This document shows positions 12,405-23,799 of a DNA stretch of 64,000 nt, one piece after another. The position numbers and the translations under genes are program-made. The notes under the pieces were generated by a model. The model had not been told where the DNA came from and ran no database searches. It saw only the letters and a list, made by a program, of their open reading frames with translations. The DNA comes from Trileptium ribeirensis. Taxonomy: Eukaryota; Nematoda; Enoplea; Enoplida; Thoracostomopsidae. Each line of letters begins with the position of its first letter. Within the stretch, counting starts at the first letter, position 1. The stretch lies in the NCBI GenBank assembly GCA_030248225.1, contig JASANE010007210.1:24328-88327 (forward strand), written 5' to 3'.

Positions 12405-12482
12405 GTAAGCCGTTTAAGTAATTTTTGTGTAATTTTAAATATGAGAGTTTCGATCATAGGCATAGGACGTTATATCATCAGT

Positions 12483-12960
12483 TAAAGAAAAAGAGCCGCT
12501 TAGTGCAGGGGTTCGGTGGCGACAGCCCACCCGACGTATGCTATTCGTAGTGTAAAGCAGATATAATGACCTAAGCTTAAGATGCGTTCACACGTCCAAA
12601 CTATTTGCTCAAATTTTGAAAGAAAATTTGCGATGTTTCGTAATTTGAGACCAAAATTTGAGCTTAAACTTTTTCAGGTAATACCCGTAGATGAAGCACC
12701 ATAGGAATATCCTTGAAAAGTTTGGACAGTGTTCACAGGTTCAAACTTACCACAAATGCAAAAAATATGCCTTCATATTTTGATCAAAATTTGGTAAAAT
12801 TTGATCTCAACTTTTGATCAAAATTGGAGCAAAAAGTTTGAACGCGTGAACGCACCCTTACACTAAAATTAAGGTATAGGCTTAATGCATCGAGAACGCA
12901 TTTAGGGAATGTGCATTTAGCGCCCGCCTCTAAACCTTGTATTGTCGCAAATTTGCATAT
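12483..12960 (+). repeat. Repeat family B copy, split by a MITE
   Basis: It shares 'ttagtgcaggggttcgg', 'cacccgac', 'gacctaagctta' and 'taggcttaatgcatcgagaac' with copies at 21,090-21,260, 41,265-41,400 and 44,555-44,690 (forward), and with reverse fragments near 5,930-6,015, 45,290-45,375 and 49,335-49,460. The copy is interrupted by the element at 12,577-12,860. Confidence 0.6.
12577..12860. mobile_element. MITE family I (Harbinger-like ends)
   Basis: The left end agatgcgttcacacgt and the complement of the right end (gggtgcgttcacgcgt) form terminal inverted repeats, flanked on both sides by TTA. The internal sequence is also largely self-complementary (caaattttga / tcaaaattgg). A 3-bp TTA duplication and GGTGCGTTCA-like ends are typical of PIF/Harbinger MITEs; that assignment is inference. 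Confidence 0.65.
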
Positions 12961-13049
12961 TTATTTGGGCGGGTAAAAATTTTACAAAATTGTTTCGAAA
13001 ACACTCGACTATGCAAACAAACGAGTTACGATTTTATGCATACATGCCG

Positions 13050-13450
13050 GCGGGCGGTCATGCCGGGGGGGGGGGGTAAACGCCCCACGGGGGGTCGCGA
13101 CCATCCCAGGGGGTAAACCCCCCTGGCCGGCCAAATTTTCCTAGGGGATCGGTAATGAGGACCTTTTTTTTGGTCTTCGCAGCCATATTTTTCGTCCATT
13201 CGATTAACTTTTACTTCAGGGAGTCACGTCGCGAACAAAACAGCTTTCCACAAATTTACGGCCGCACATGCACCTCTAGCAACAAACAGGCGCAAGTTTT
13301 TGCAATAAGGAACTACTTCGAAACTCGTCAAGCATCCCTTCGGGGGGAGGTGCTGCCCACCCCAACCCCAGGGGGGTTACCCGCTTGGCTTTTCGGCCTC
13401 GGGGACGGGGGCGGGTCCGGACCTTAGGGGGGTTACCCCCCTGCCGGATT
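13050..13450. other. GC-rich low-complexity block
   Basis: G and C homopolymer-rich stretches flank an open frame at 13,155-13,427. The second half of its 90-residue product is a translation of the GC-rich repeat (PTPTPGG...GDGGGSGP), so it is not considered a gene. Confidence 0.5.
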
Positions 13451-13765
13451 TTGTGAGTCATTCCGATGACGTAATCCTGGCAAGAAAGTTGCAACAAATT
13501 TTGTTCTGCAAGTATCAACTTGCACGAACCTGTTGTGTTCGAAATAAATTCTTAACTGAAGACGTTATTTAAGCTGGAGCATGCCAAGCTGCAGTTCGTT
13601 CAGTACGATGGGTTGAAGTTCGGTTTAATTTAATTATTTGTTACGTTGTGTATGGTGTTGTTGCCTCAACTAGCCACCGCCACAGTGCTGTTCACTAAGC
13701 GTTGTTTCCTCTCTATTATGTCTTGATATTTTGTTTGCTCTTTTTAAATAAAGCTTGTTGGCATT

Positions 13766-14446
13766 ACAAGTGATACTGGCAAAAATGGGCTGAAATTAGC
13801 CTGAAACATTGTGTTGTTTGATTCCGGGTGTTGTGAGCAGGGGGAAATATATCCGTAATTTTTCAGTTGGAGACGGACAACATTAAACACACACGAACGG
13901 AAAAATTTTAACTAAATAGCTCCATCTGTTGCTGGAGACTAGCAACATTATTTCTCGAATTGGGTTATACCGTATTAGGTAATAGAAGGTATAATTTGGA
14001 TGAAATGTAGGTTTCAACCCCGTAATTCCCAAACCCAAAAATGAACATTCTTCCTTACAATGCTATGTTGTATGCAAGGGTAAACGGCACCTACGAATCA
14101 TACATATATTGTGTTAGGTACTGTACTGAATAAGATACACCGTAAAATGTTCAAAACCAAAAATAAAAACTTCGTTCTTTTAATAAAAATTAACAAAATA
14201 GACCAAATACGTAGTGTTTATAATACTACGTTGTAATCTATGCAATACGAAGAATAATGTTGCTACTTTCCAGCAACAGATGGAGGTATTTAGTTAAATT
14301 TATTTCCATTCGCGTGCGTTTAATGCTGCCCGTCCCCAACTGCAATATTATCGATATATTTCTCCTGTTCGCAACACCGGAATGAAACAACACAATGTTT
14401 CAGGCTAATAGGCTAATTTCAACCCATTTTTGCCAGTATCACTTGT
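13766..14446. mobile_element. Foldback element with ~190-bp inverted arms
   Basis: The left arm 13,766-13,953 (starting acaagtgatactggcaaaaa) is mirrored by the right arm 14,253-14,446 (ending tttgccagtatcacttgt). Further matching pairs include gaaacattgtgttgtttgat / caacacaatgtttcaggc and ccatctgttgctgga / ccagcaacagatgga. The ~300-bp spacer has no coding sequence. It is a non-autonomous long-TIR transposon. Confidence 0.8.
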
Positions 14447-15646
14447 AGCCAGTTTTTAAGTAAACCAATTCAGCTAAAATTTTCACAGTAGACATGATCT
14501 TAAGTAGCTTACCTGAGGAAATGATATCACTATGATAAACGCTCGCACAAGGAAGGAAACCCAGATAGATTAAAATTTTAGTGTCAAATGTAAGCGAATT
14601 TTGTTGAGTCGTTTCGGTTGTAGCAACGAGTCAGAACTAATCGTAGTATATGCATAGCTTTATATAGTTTTGGGGCCACATTAACGAGCTGGGTCGAATG
14701 GCATCAAAAGTATCACAACATGATAACAAGATAAAGAGTTATGACGATTTCAGTGAAAACTTGAGCAATACGTTATATGTGGTACTCATTCGTCGTGCTA
14801 ATGACAACAATCTACTGTATGTGCATTCCATGCCCGCCAAAAATAACTGGCGCTCGCTCGAGACTGGTTCTAAATAAATTAGTTCTAAAAAACTGTATTT
14901 CCACAGTCCCGAAAAACCCAGAATGTCATAAAAACCCGAAATAATTTCCAATGATTTTTAAAATTTCTTATTTCATCGTGCACCATGTTCTCGAATTGCA
15001 CTGCCGAATCAAAAATATGAGTATTACTTATAAGTATGCTAGTATTATAAATATCACCCGGTGTAGAATTGGCCCTAACGACCTTGCCTCTGTATTGAAA
15101 ACTGCTCAGGACCATGTGGTTCTGGTGAGTGGTCTCAATTCGTTTTTTTTCGTTGAAATATGTTGTAAAATTTGTGTTTAGAACCATTAATCTACTAGTT
15201 CAGTTGTTTAATGTTAACTTCTAGTGTGTGTTGGGTATAGATACGTAATTGCAACGGTGCTAATTTTGATAATTGTTACTTCTGTTTACGCTGAACATAG
15301 AACTCCGAATTTTTTTAAAGAACCCTGAAAATTGAACCAATGTCTCAGCGTCCACCCTGAAAATAGACGTTAAGACTCGCTGGTTCGAAATGCGACGGTT
15401 ATTTCTGGAGCGTACTTTTTTTTTGTTCCATATTGTACTCTCATGGAAGCATAATTTGCCATTCATATCGAGATGCATGGGTGCAGGGTGATTGCGTTTA
15501 CTGATATATACTTTTATATTCGATTTCGAAATTTTATTTAACAATTAAAAATATGTAGGATCAATTGTGTATCCTAGATATAGTTCGTCACTCATTATAA
15601 TACTACTGTTTCCTTTAGTCATTTTGATTTATCACTTATATTTCAG
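14447..15646. other. Unassigned region upstream of V-ATPase H exons
   Basis: Contains a family-E repeat fragment (about 14,820-14,900, 'aactggcgctcgctcgagac') and open frames on both strands at 14,885-15,187 with no family resemblance. The V-ATPase H exon expected here (ending ...NEKNYELL) was not found. Confidence 0.45.
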
Positions 15647-15748
15647 GATTTTGATAAAGACCTTGGAAGTGGCGCAAGATCCGCTAATTTTATGCGTAGC
15701 ATCGCACGACTTGGGCGAATACGTCAGACATTATCCGCGTGGAAAAAC
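15647..15748 (+). CDS. ATP6V1H: ATP6V1H exon: LEVAQDP...[14 protein letters not shown]
   Basis: Acceptor tatatttcag, donor aaaac|gtaagc. It enters needing one base of a split codon (expected Lys or Leu before ILIK) and exits in phase 2 inside a Thr codon. The frame is the one used by the 61-residue ORF at 15,567-15,752, but residues before ILIK are intron read-through. Confidence 0.92.
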
Positions 15749-18700
15749 GTAAGCCGTTTAAAATAACATTGTTGAGTTCAGTTGCAAGCAAGATTACTGA
15801 CTACTTGATAGAAGTATGTCTATTGTACAGTGGCGACGCTGATGTGTGTTAGTGAAAGCTAGTTTGAAACAATGTAAGAAAGTACAGTCTCTAATCGAGA
15901 TATTACAGTTGCATTTGCAGAAGTAATTTTTAATAATTTGAAACTGTTTGCGGATCTTGTTCCTCGAATACGTCGTTTGTACACATTCACGTTCGTGGTT
16001 ACGGATGTTACAAGCAGTAAAACTAGTATTGCTGTGATGCGTAAAATTAATAGCAAATGGCTTGAGAAATAATTGGAAATTATTTGTGTTTTTTCGCATT
16101 TTGAGGTAAATTCTACATATATCATGAGTAAAGCAAAATATAATATGTGCCAATAGCATTTCATTATGAAGAAATATTAAGCTATTTTTCATGGTGTTCC
16201 TTAATATAACCCACCTCTATGATGGCGTTATAGTTTTCTTTGCAATAATAGCATACATATTATTCCTTCGTCTGTTTCAATGCTTTCTTGGAAGCTTCAA
16301 GCACTACGTAGACCATCATCTGTCTGCAGTTTTTTTATATTGTTTGCTCAGTGATTTTTGCAAGTTAACGATACAAGTGTTCAAAATTTTCATTTTAGCA
16401 TAATTGACAAACTTCAAGGTAAGCAACTTGTGATGCGTTTACTCGTTCACGACGATCCAAATGTCCGATATCATGCGCTATTGTCTGTGCAGAAGATTAT
16501 GGTCCACAATTGGTATGTTTTGTTTGACATTGCATTACGTTATTTCTAGGTTTTGTAGGCCACCTAGACTAGGGTCAGAGACCTAGTATCAGCTCTAACA
16601 GGGGGACACCGTAACTAGGATCAAACTTATGAATTGCTATTACTAGTACAAATATCATAGGTGTCCGTAAGAGCGCTTCCAACCTCTGGCATTTCCACAG
16701 TGGGGGATGGTGGATTTGGCCACTTTCCAAATCTCCTATGTTCGTGAGATTTTACCTCATGTGTGTCCTTCCCGCTAGACCGATACCCTCATGTTGAACT
16801 GAATCCAAAAATTGTTTGTTCCAAAATTTATGATTTTTGTATGCAAAATGTTTTAAACATTAATTATCACCATTTCTAATGCTAAAACGTCGTTTTATAG
16901 CTGAGAAATACATGCGCGGCAGTAAAATTGCATGAAAATATGGAGATATTATAGTATTTTTACGCAAAATTTCTCCCCTCCCCCACTTTGAAGTTTCCCC
17001 GAAAATGAACTTCCCCCGCTATTCGGAGGGCTGTGAACAGGTCAGAACCTAAGGGTCGGAGTTCATCGTAAGCCATATTTACTTTTTACTTGAAGGTCCC
17101 GTTTAGGGCGTAGTGGTTTCATCAAAACTTGGAGAAAATTGGCAAAAAATGTGAGGAAAAGGAAACTTAATTGTGGTGGTTAAAACAAAAATTTTAAGGA
17201 TCGGTGCGGGAGAGGTGTATTTTCGGGATCACGCCGAGCCAATGAGGAGTCCATCCCGCACTTCCCTCATAAAAACCTCGATATCGTACTAATGGCCGGC
17301 CAAATGCTATTGGTGAAGTTGGGATAGGATAACGAGTTTTTTCGCCGACTGGCGTTAGCAATGTCACTTGTTTGGAGTGTCGTAAATATTTGTGGCTTAC
17401 TCATTTCGCAAAATATGATGTAGTACCGTTAACTGAAGTGAACTGAAATACTTACGATGTAAAATCTGGAGCGCAGTGTAACACAGTCACGTACAAAAAT
17501 AAGCGTACAAAAACAAAAGTCTATAAACGAACATTAAAACGTTCATTTTCGTTTGCTGTCGTTCATAAACGAACGCAAAAAACATTTGTGCGCAAACATG
17601 TAAAATTGGTTTGAGCTTACGTTAGCAAACTTTCGCTGAGGTTTACGTTCGGTCGCGTTTCACGTTCGTTTTTATGCACTATTTCTTTTCTGGCCGTGAC
17701 TGTAAGTGTTGGTATTATTTATCATTTTAGCAAATACATACATTCTGTTTTTCGACGAAGTAAATTATAGTAACGGGTTGTATTGTAATGTGAAATTTGG
17801 ATAATGCTGCACCGTGATGTACGTGGCTACTTTTGATGCATATACCTGAGTTGTTTTTTTGTGAAGTCAGTTCACGAGCTAAAACCGATAGCTGCGTACA
17901 GATCACTATATTCCGCTGTGCGATCACAGGTCTCGATTTGCGATATGTACTTATAGTTAGACTTTAGTAGCTATTTTATCAACTGTAATTTACTGTCCGT
18001 GCTCGCCGCAAAAGTTGTTTCAAATCCCGTTTTTGATCGTATGCTTTTCTACACTCATGCCGCACATAATAGTGTTGTCCGATTGTGTATGTCTTCTTAT
18101 CACTTTGTATAAATGTGTTAAAAGTGTAGAAATACGATGCGTGAGTAAATTTTAGATGACACCACCAACCATAAAATTTTTTACTTACCAATGTCGAATC
18201 GCAGACGGAAATAAGGCTGAATTTCATTCATTAGCGGTAAATTGGCAAAATCCAATTAAAGTACCAGAAATTATACCTTGGGTTCGAACAGAATTTTAAC
18301 GGAATGTGCAGAAATTCGGTTTCCTAATGGCTTAATGATCACTCAGTGTTCGCGAACAAATTTAATGCAAAAGTGATGTCATAAACTATCTTATAGTTAA
18401 GTTCTTGGTGTCCGCGAACAAAGCCTGTTCATCAAATTCGATGAATTTTCGTCCTCAAACATTTGTACAACTTTGCTTGAATATTCACGAACACAAAATG
18501 ATTAGATTTCAGTAGCGAGCAGTGTGTTCGCTAACAGGTTTGGGCTGAATTTAAATTGATCAAAAAGCGTTCGGTAACAATGTGCAAAATTACAAAGTGG
18601 GATGGTTGATGGGGTCACCTTAAGTTTACGGTTTCGAAAATTGCGTTTACGTATACAACGATGCACGTCCACGCTCGCTAAACTGCGAATATTCGTGATA

Positions 18701-19596
18701 GAAATATGAACTCGAATTTTTGATGCAGTTGTAATTTTGACAAAAGAACACTCATAGCATACATGCCTGGCGCGCATTCACGCATAATGGAAATTACATA
18801 CATAGAAATGGTTCTTCGTTACAGTTTCTGTTTACCAACGTAGAGTACCCGCAAAAAAGGACTGTCGCTCGCTGGCGACTCGGTTGAAATAAATTTGTCC
18901 TAAAACTTATTATTAATTTAGTTTCGAATTTTCGAGCTAGTCACTCGCTCCAAATGCTACAGTCATTTCTGGCGTATATTGTAGGTTCGAACTTGTGATT
19001 ACAACATTGTGGTAGTTATTGTGAGAAGATGGTAATACTGTCTCGTATAACTATAAGTATGAGGGGCGTTAGATCATATACAGCCAACTGAAGTCGCAAT
19101 GACAGGTGCGTTTGGACAGCAGCTGGTCGACGTAAACATTAAACTTAATAAATGTAAGGCTTATCATGTTAGCGTTAAAGTTTCGTCATAGGCGAAGATT
19201 AAGCTTATAAATATTGCGAACTGCATAACTTAAAATTACTCACCTGAACATTGTCTATGCCTTAATATTGTTATGGTTGCATACAATGTTCTTGCTAAAA
19301 ATGACTGCCGCGTTTCCAACGAACGCATATCGACCAGAGTTATCTACTCGCGACAAGTGTCGAACAAACTTTAGAACAGCTCTCGAATAAATTTTAAAAA
19401 AATTGGGCTAAAATTTTCGAGTAGTCTCGAACAAAACAAATCAACAAAATCGAGGGAATATCGAACGAGCAGCACTCATTTCTGGCGATTACAGCAATAA
19501 GGAAAACAATAGTGTAATTTCAGGGAGTATCTTGGCAAACAAATCGAACAAGACAATCCCGACGCAAAACCGAAGCCCATACTTGGCAAAGCGTAA
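15647..19596 (+). CDS. ATP6V1H: V-ATPase V1 subunit H gene, three C-terminal exons
   Basis: Exons 15,647-15,748, 16,399-16,512 and 19,524-19,596 splice in frame (each junction phase 2). They give [61 protein letters not shown] at the last junction, then [15 protein letters not shown]...GKA and a stop. The HDxGEYVRxYPRGK and KQLVM...RY.ALLxVQKxMVHNWEYLGKQ blocks are diagnostic of the C-terminal domain of subunit H, the peripheral regulatory subunit that couples ATP hydrolysis to proton pumping and silences free V1. About 96 of an expected ~470-480 residues are present. The exons for the first ~380 residues are not visible between here and the FReP exons, so either small exons were missed, the gene is interleaved with the FReP exons upstream, or this is a rearranged fragment. 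Splice sites and frame are intact, which argues for function. Confidence 0.9.
16399..16512 (+). CDS. ATP6V1H: ATP6V1H exon: KQLVM...[16 protein letters not shown](W)
   Basis: Acceptor cattttag, donor aattg|gtatgt. The first base completes the split Thr (ac|c) and the last two bases are tg, so the next exon must start with g to make the conserved Trp. It does so at 19,524. The encoded helical repeat is highly conserved in the family. Confidence 0.93.
17484..17702. mobile_element. MITE family F, copy 1
   Basis: Ends are cagtcacgtacaaaaataag on the left and 'tttttatgcactatttc...ggccgtgactg' on the right, which is inverted. Internally it is rich in cgttcgtttt / aaaacgaacg palindromes. A second copy with the same termini is at 28,003-28,186. 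Confidence 0.7.
18455..19490. repeat. Dispersed repeat family E (several copies)
   Basis: Recurrent words: 'cgagcagctctcgaa', 'gaatatcgaacga.cagcattcattgctggcga', and 'tactcgc...cgctcgctggcga'. The copy at 19,316-19,490 pairs well with 26,330-26,500. Weaker copies are near 14,820, 29,221-29,480 and 33,640-33,710. It is a probable MITE or SINE family; the ends are not defined. Confidence 0.5.
19524..19596 (+). CDS. ATP6V1H: ATP6V1H terminal exon
   Basis: Acceptor gtaatttcag. The first g completes Trp (tg|g), followed by [20 protein letters not shown] and GKA, then taa at 19,594-19,596. The WEYLGKQ motif is the family's conserved C-terminal helix; the last ~16 residues are variable among animals. 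At 73 bases it is far too short for an ORF scan; the split codon fixes it. Confidence 0.92.
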
Positions 19597-20234
19597 ATCC
19601 AGAATAATTGTAGTCATCACACATAACCTAGTTTATGTTTTTATTGCTTCATCTTCACTAATTCTTCTGGTTTTTACGATAATTGAATTACATTACCGAT
19701 GATCTTACAGACGCGGAATACTAAAGAGTGACGCTTTAAATAAATCATATTGATGCCTAGGCTAAAGCGGGGACAATCGAGCCCTGTGCCAAAAATTAGA
19801 ACAGCCCATAGTCATGGTAATTATTTAGTTTCACATAAAGATGGTTCGTTATTTTCATGATACTAGGTTAGGATACAATGTACAGCAACATGTTATTGCT
19901 AAGACATTAATAATCTGTTTAGTTGAATGTGAATTTACTTGCTATAGGAAAAGTTATTGTACGAATTTAGAATGCTGCTTTATGGATATCCTGGAATTTG
20001 TGACATTGAGCTTTTTTGATTTTTGACTTTGCTTAAACATAATATAAAATAATAATATGTGCTTGATACAAGTAGGTTGATAAATGGAGCGTTGTTAGGT
20101 AAAAAGATAGATTAGGAATGTTTCCGCGTTAGGAGTGATTGTGATATTCGTCACAGGAAATTAACGCTTTATTAAAGGTGTAATTCAAATCATATTTGTA
20201 ATAACGCACTTCATCAGTATCCGATGTCAGTGTT

Positions 20235-20340
20235 TCTGAAACGGAGCGAACGAAAGCAAGCTATGTTTCCTTTGAGGGCGCTGGGATGGGAGGGTCGTAA
20301 AAATTTCTTTCTTGTCTGTCGCTGTCACTCATGTAACTCG
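20235..20340 (-). repeat. Repeat family A, fragment in reverse
   Basis: On the minus strand it reads atgagtgacagcgacaga..., agcgccctcaaaggaaac and gttcgctccgtttc, matching the 3' half of copies at 890-1,190 and 56,860-57,115. The apparent start MSDSDRQERN is part of this repeat. Confidence 0.5.
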
Positions 20341-21089
20341 TCTTCTGATGGATAAATTTCGATAAAAATTTTTTAGTTCGATAGCAAAAGTGATGACAAT
20401 TTGTTTTTAGTTGAACGCGAACAGCTTCATCGCGCCGTAAAATAACTATAATAGATGAAATCACGCTCGCTCCTTTTCACCCTTGCTAGAGAGATACCAG
20501 TACGCCGCTTTGATTGACATTGACTTTATAGGGTAGCGTAGATGTTGGACGCAGATGTATTATAACGTTTAACAGATGTCCGGTTTAACCAAATAAATTG
20601 AAATATAAAGCTCACTAACTATTCATGTGTTGTGCATTTGAATAGAAGCCGGATATTTTTACATAAATACTTATTATTCTGGCTTTTGTACTCTATTTTA
20701 ACAATAATATTATACTACAGTGTTCTAGTTACCATTCCGTATCGCTTGTGATTGATGTTTTGTAATGAACAATGTTATGTGATGTAGTAAATTACAAAGT
20801 TTTATATTTATAATTTGTGCCATGTTATGCCCAGAATATTTTTGTTTTCTGTGAACTCCAACTAAACGGTAGTAATGTTGCGTAGTGTCAACGCCCGGGG
20901 GAATTTTTATGGTGTTTCGAAACAGTAGAAACTGTTGTTCTTTTCCTATACAAAAGCTGACGTCGTCTTCAAACAACTACTATTTTGCATCCAATTATTC
21001 GAATGTGATTAATCTTCATAACGTTATGTGGTGTACATATGCGCGGTGTGAGCAGGCCGAATTAACCCTGAGAGGCGGTATGTTATAAC

Positions 21090-21260
21090 GTTAGAAAAAG
21101 AACTGCTTAGAGCGGGGTTTCGGGGGGGGGGGGGCGGTAACACCCAACATAGGCTTTGGCTTATTGTATGTCTCGTATAAGGACCTTAGCTTAGGCTTAG
21201 TATATCGAGAACGACATGGCCTGTATTTTATTTCCGCCCCTCAAGGTTGCTTGGGCCTGT
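21090..21260 (+). repeat. Repeat family B copy
   Basis: Begins with 'aagaactgcttagagcgggg', then a run of G, then 'tgtctcgtataaggacctta' and 'cttagtatatcgagaacg'. The same order is seen at 44,555-44,690. Confidence 0.6.
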
Positions 21261-22350
21261 GACTGTATACCAACTACCGTCCTAGTATGTAGTTGAAACC
21301 GCTTGAGCATGAGATTTCTTTAGTTCGACGCCTTGACCTATTTTTTGCAAAAAAATTATTTTGTTCGAACTAGTTTAGGTGCGTTCATCACGGTAACAAC
21401 TGCTGGTCGTTTTCCCATATCGCGAAAAAATTCAGAATAACACTTGCACTATCGGTATTCAAAGTTTTAACGAACGGGAACAGGGATTCTGTGATGTAAT
21501 AATCGGATTATGCCAAACAAATTTCACATAGCTCGTGAGGGAATAATTTAAAACGCGCTAAAATATTTGAATCTGAGATTTGATAAGTATACCAAATTTG
21601 TGTGAGCTGATGTATGTATTGTTTAACATTTTGAATTCATAAATATTCAAGGCGACGATAACAAAGAAATGAGGTGCTTTGATCCTATTTTACAACATTA
21701 TAGGTGGCGTTTTGTAAATGCAGTCACGTGTACAGATTGGATTTAGACAGATGCAATAGCGTCGATCCATTTCCAGACCAAATTGCGTCCGTCGCTTCTG
21801 GATTAGATTTTGTCTCTGACTACATCGTGCTAACTTTCTGAAAACATGGGCATAGAAGAGCAGTGTTGCAAGTCGATATTCGAGTGACGCCATTACAGGA
21901 TGAGTATACTGCGATCGTTGCGGCCTTGTTCTAGGGGGTGATCACTGATTCGTAGCATTGTGTATAGTGAATATATATATGTACAGATATATAGAAAAAT
22001 ATATTAGGATCATTTTATATCTCCATTAAATAAAGTTTTTCTAAATCTTGTTTTTATCTGATATATATCTTTCATGTTTTCATTCAGTTTATATTGGGTT
22101 ATACGCTGTAATAATAATAATGAAAATGTATATTATTTCTTCCTTGCGCTGATGAAGATACTTATCATACTGCGGATAGCAGTCTCCGTTGAGTTGTTGT
22201 AATGACATGTGCTATATATACTTTAATATTTATGTTGGGAGGTAACGTAATGTTTGTATGGAGAGCGGTTCATAGTCTTATAGACATTGTCTTATATGTT
22301 ATCTCAAATCGTCTGTATTATAGCTACGCGATTTCACTGAAATGTTATAG

Positions 22351-22407
22351 GCTTGATGCAGCATATCCTGGCGGGACTTGGGAAATAAATATGAAGTTTT
22401 CGCCTCC
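22351..22407 (+). CDS. Possible ubiquitin-conjugating enzyme (E2) exon
   Basis: Acceptor aatgttatag, donor cctcc|gtgagt. It reads (P)LDAAYPGGTWEINMKFSPP, resembling the E2 beta-sheet block GP.DT.Y.GG.W...I.FP..YPF.PP. A phase-2 entry would complete Pro of a preceding GP, as expected. No flanking E2 exon (HPNI or active-site Cys) was found, so this is a single-exon guess. The open frame at 22,202-22,411 includes upstream intron read-through. Confidence 0.35.
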
Positions 22408-23790
22408 GTGAGTTTAACTCTAAAATAGATGACGGTGGCATTTTATTTCGCTGTTCTCCAAAAACAGCAGGAAATACAATTGGTGAAGGAGGAGGAAAAC
22501 AAAGTGAAGAAATGAGGGTCAGATTTTGAAACTAAGTGTTGCTATCTCAATTGCATCAGAACGCTATTGGTGGAAAGAGTTCTTGGACAATGTCACGCCT
22601 TACTGCATCAAACGCCAACCCTGTTTAACGCAGCCAACAAACCGTCCCTGATAACGCTTCATTCAGTCCCTGTTCCAGATAGCATGTCACAGGATGTGCG
22701 TTATTTGGTTGGGTTCCGTCACTTATTGGGCCTTTGCCCGTGGCTGAGCAAGAGAACAAATACATCTGTGCAGCCATCGCATGTATCACGCGATGACTTG
22801 AGGTCACGGCATTACCGTCAAAGGCGTCTGTTCATGTTCTCCCTTGTGTTCTCCATCTCATCTATCGCTACGTTGTGATGAAAATTTTACAAATGGACCA
22901 AGGCACCGAATTTCGCAGCAGGCTAAGACAGTCCCTCAACAGGTCGCTTAGCATAAAACGTGCAATGTCGACATATATATATATATGTTTATATATAGTA
23001 ACTTCCTGCTAGGTCGACACTTGGTAAATTTTTCGCATATAAAAATCCTTTTGCTCACAGGTACAAAGTCCAAGTTGCATTGGGAAAACAGCTGATTATT
23101 ACCAAGGATGTTTTCTATCGTTATGCTAATTTATATGCGCTTGGCTTTGTTTAGCGTTTCGGGCTGGAGAAGGACATGGTCTATCTATTATATATCTGTT
23201 TTTATGCATTCACACCTGTACAAATGGTGTAATTTTTATCGCGTTAGAACTTCATAAGGAATAGGAGTTAATTCACGATTTAAAAAATAACGTTAAAATT
23301 ATCCGTAGGATACAGCCATCGTGTTTGCTTAGGCGGCCAGGGCGTTTTTTCCCGTAAATACATAGGGAACGTGAAATCTGTTAACTGCACCTGTTGCTTG
23401 CTGGGTCGACAGTGCACTCTAGATAGGTCGACACTTCCCTTTCTTGTATGCCTGTATACCACCACTATTGCTTTGTATTTTGAGAGTATATACTAGGCCA
23501 TCGTAATATTGTCAAGTGCCATAGAAGCTTTGTACCTACCACAATTTATCGCACTTTGGAGGTGTCGTGCAATTCGGAAAGCTGTTTTACGTTGCTTTGC
23601 TTTAAGGTAACTAAGTGTAAATTTCCTGTGAAAGTATAAATATTTTTTAGAGCTTTCTGACTGCATTTCCTAGCAGTAGACAACAGAAGTGTTATCAGCT
23701 AAGACGTACAAGGAAAGTCTGAGTTGGTGATTTTATCCTTATTAATTTGCTAATTGTGTACAGTTGCCGCAAATATTGCCAATTTGCTTT
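22408..23790. other. No supported gene
   Basis: A 103-residue frame at 22,567-22,878 has fairly even composition but no recognised motif; it may be old transposon sequence. A short (at)n run sits near 22,972-22,986. Confidence 0.4.
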
Positions 23791-23799
23791 TCTGTGATG

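Larger units (their letters stand above)
16513..19523. other. Last ATP6V1H intron: MITE and repeats
   Basis: Holds a MITE at 17,484-17,702, family-E repeat copies near 18,455-19,000 and 19,316-19,490, and otherwise non-coding sequence. A minus-strand donor-like site at 18,187 lacks a convincing exon. Confidence 0.6.
19597..22350. other. Intergenic, repeat-bearing
   Basis: Contains a reverse fragment of repeat family A (20,235-20,340), a pair of opposed open frames at 20,725-21,088 with no known similarity, and a family-B copy with a G homopolymer at 21,090-21,260. No supported gene. Confidence 0.55.

Noticed and set aside
12030..12485. A single 151-residue gene
   Set aside because: Only 12,286-12,404 matches the fibrinogen domain; a splice acceptor precedes it and a donor follows, so the ORF ends are intron read-through.
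13155..13427. A secreted-looking 90-residue protein (hydrophobic start)
   Set aside because: Its second half is a translation of a GC-rich simple sequence, and no homology is recognised.
14652..14878. Open frame reading MASKVSQHDNKIKSYDDF..., considered as a V-ATPase H or last fibrinogen exon
   Set aside because: The similarity is only superficial, splice phases do not fit, and its 3' part lies in a dispersed repeat (family E).
20261..20464. Minus-strand gene start MSDSDRQERNFYDPPIP
   Set aside because: The sequence is part of dispersed repeat family A, present at two other places.
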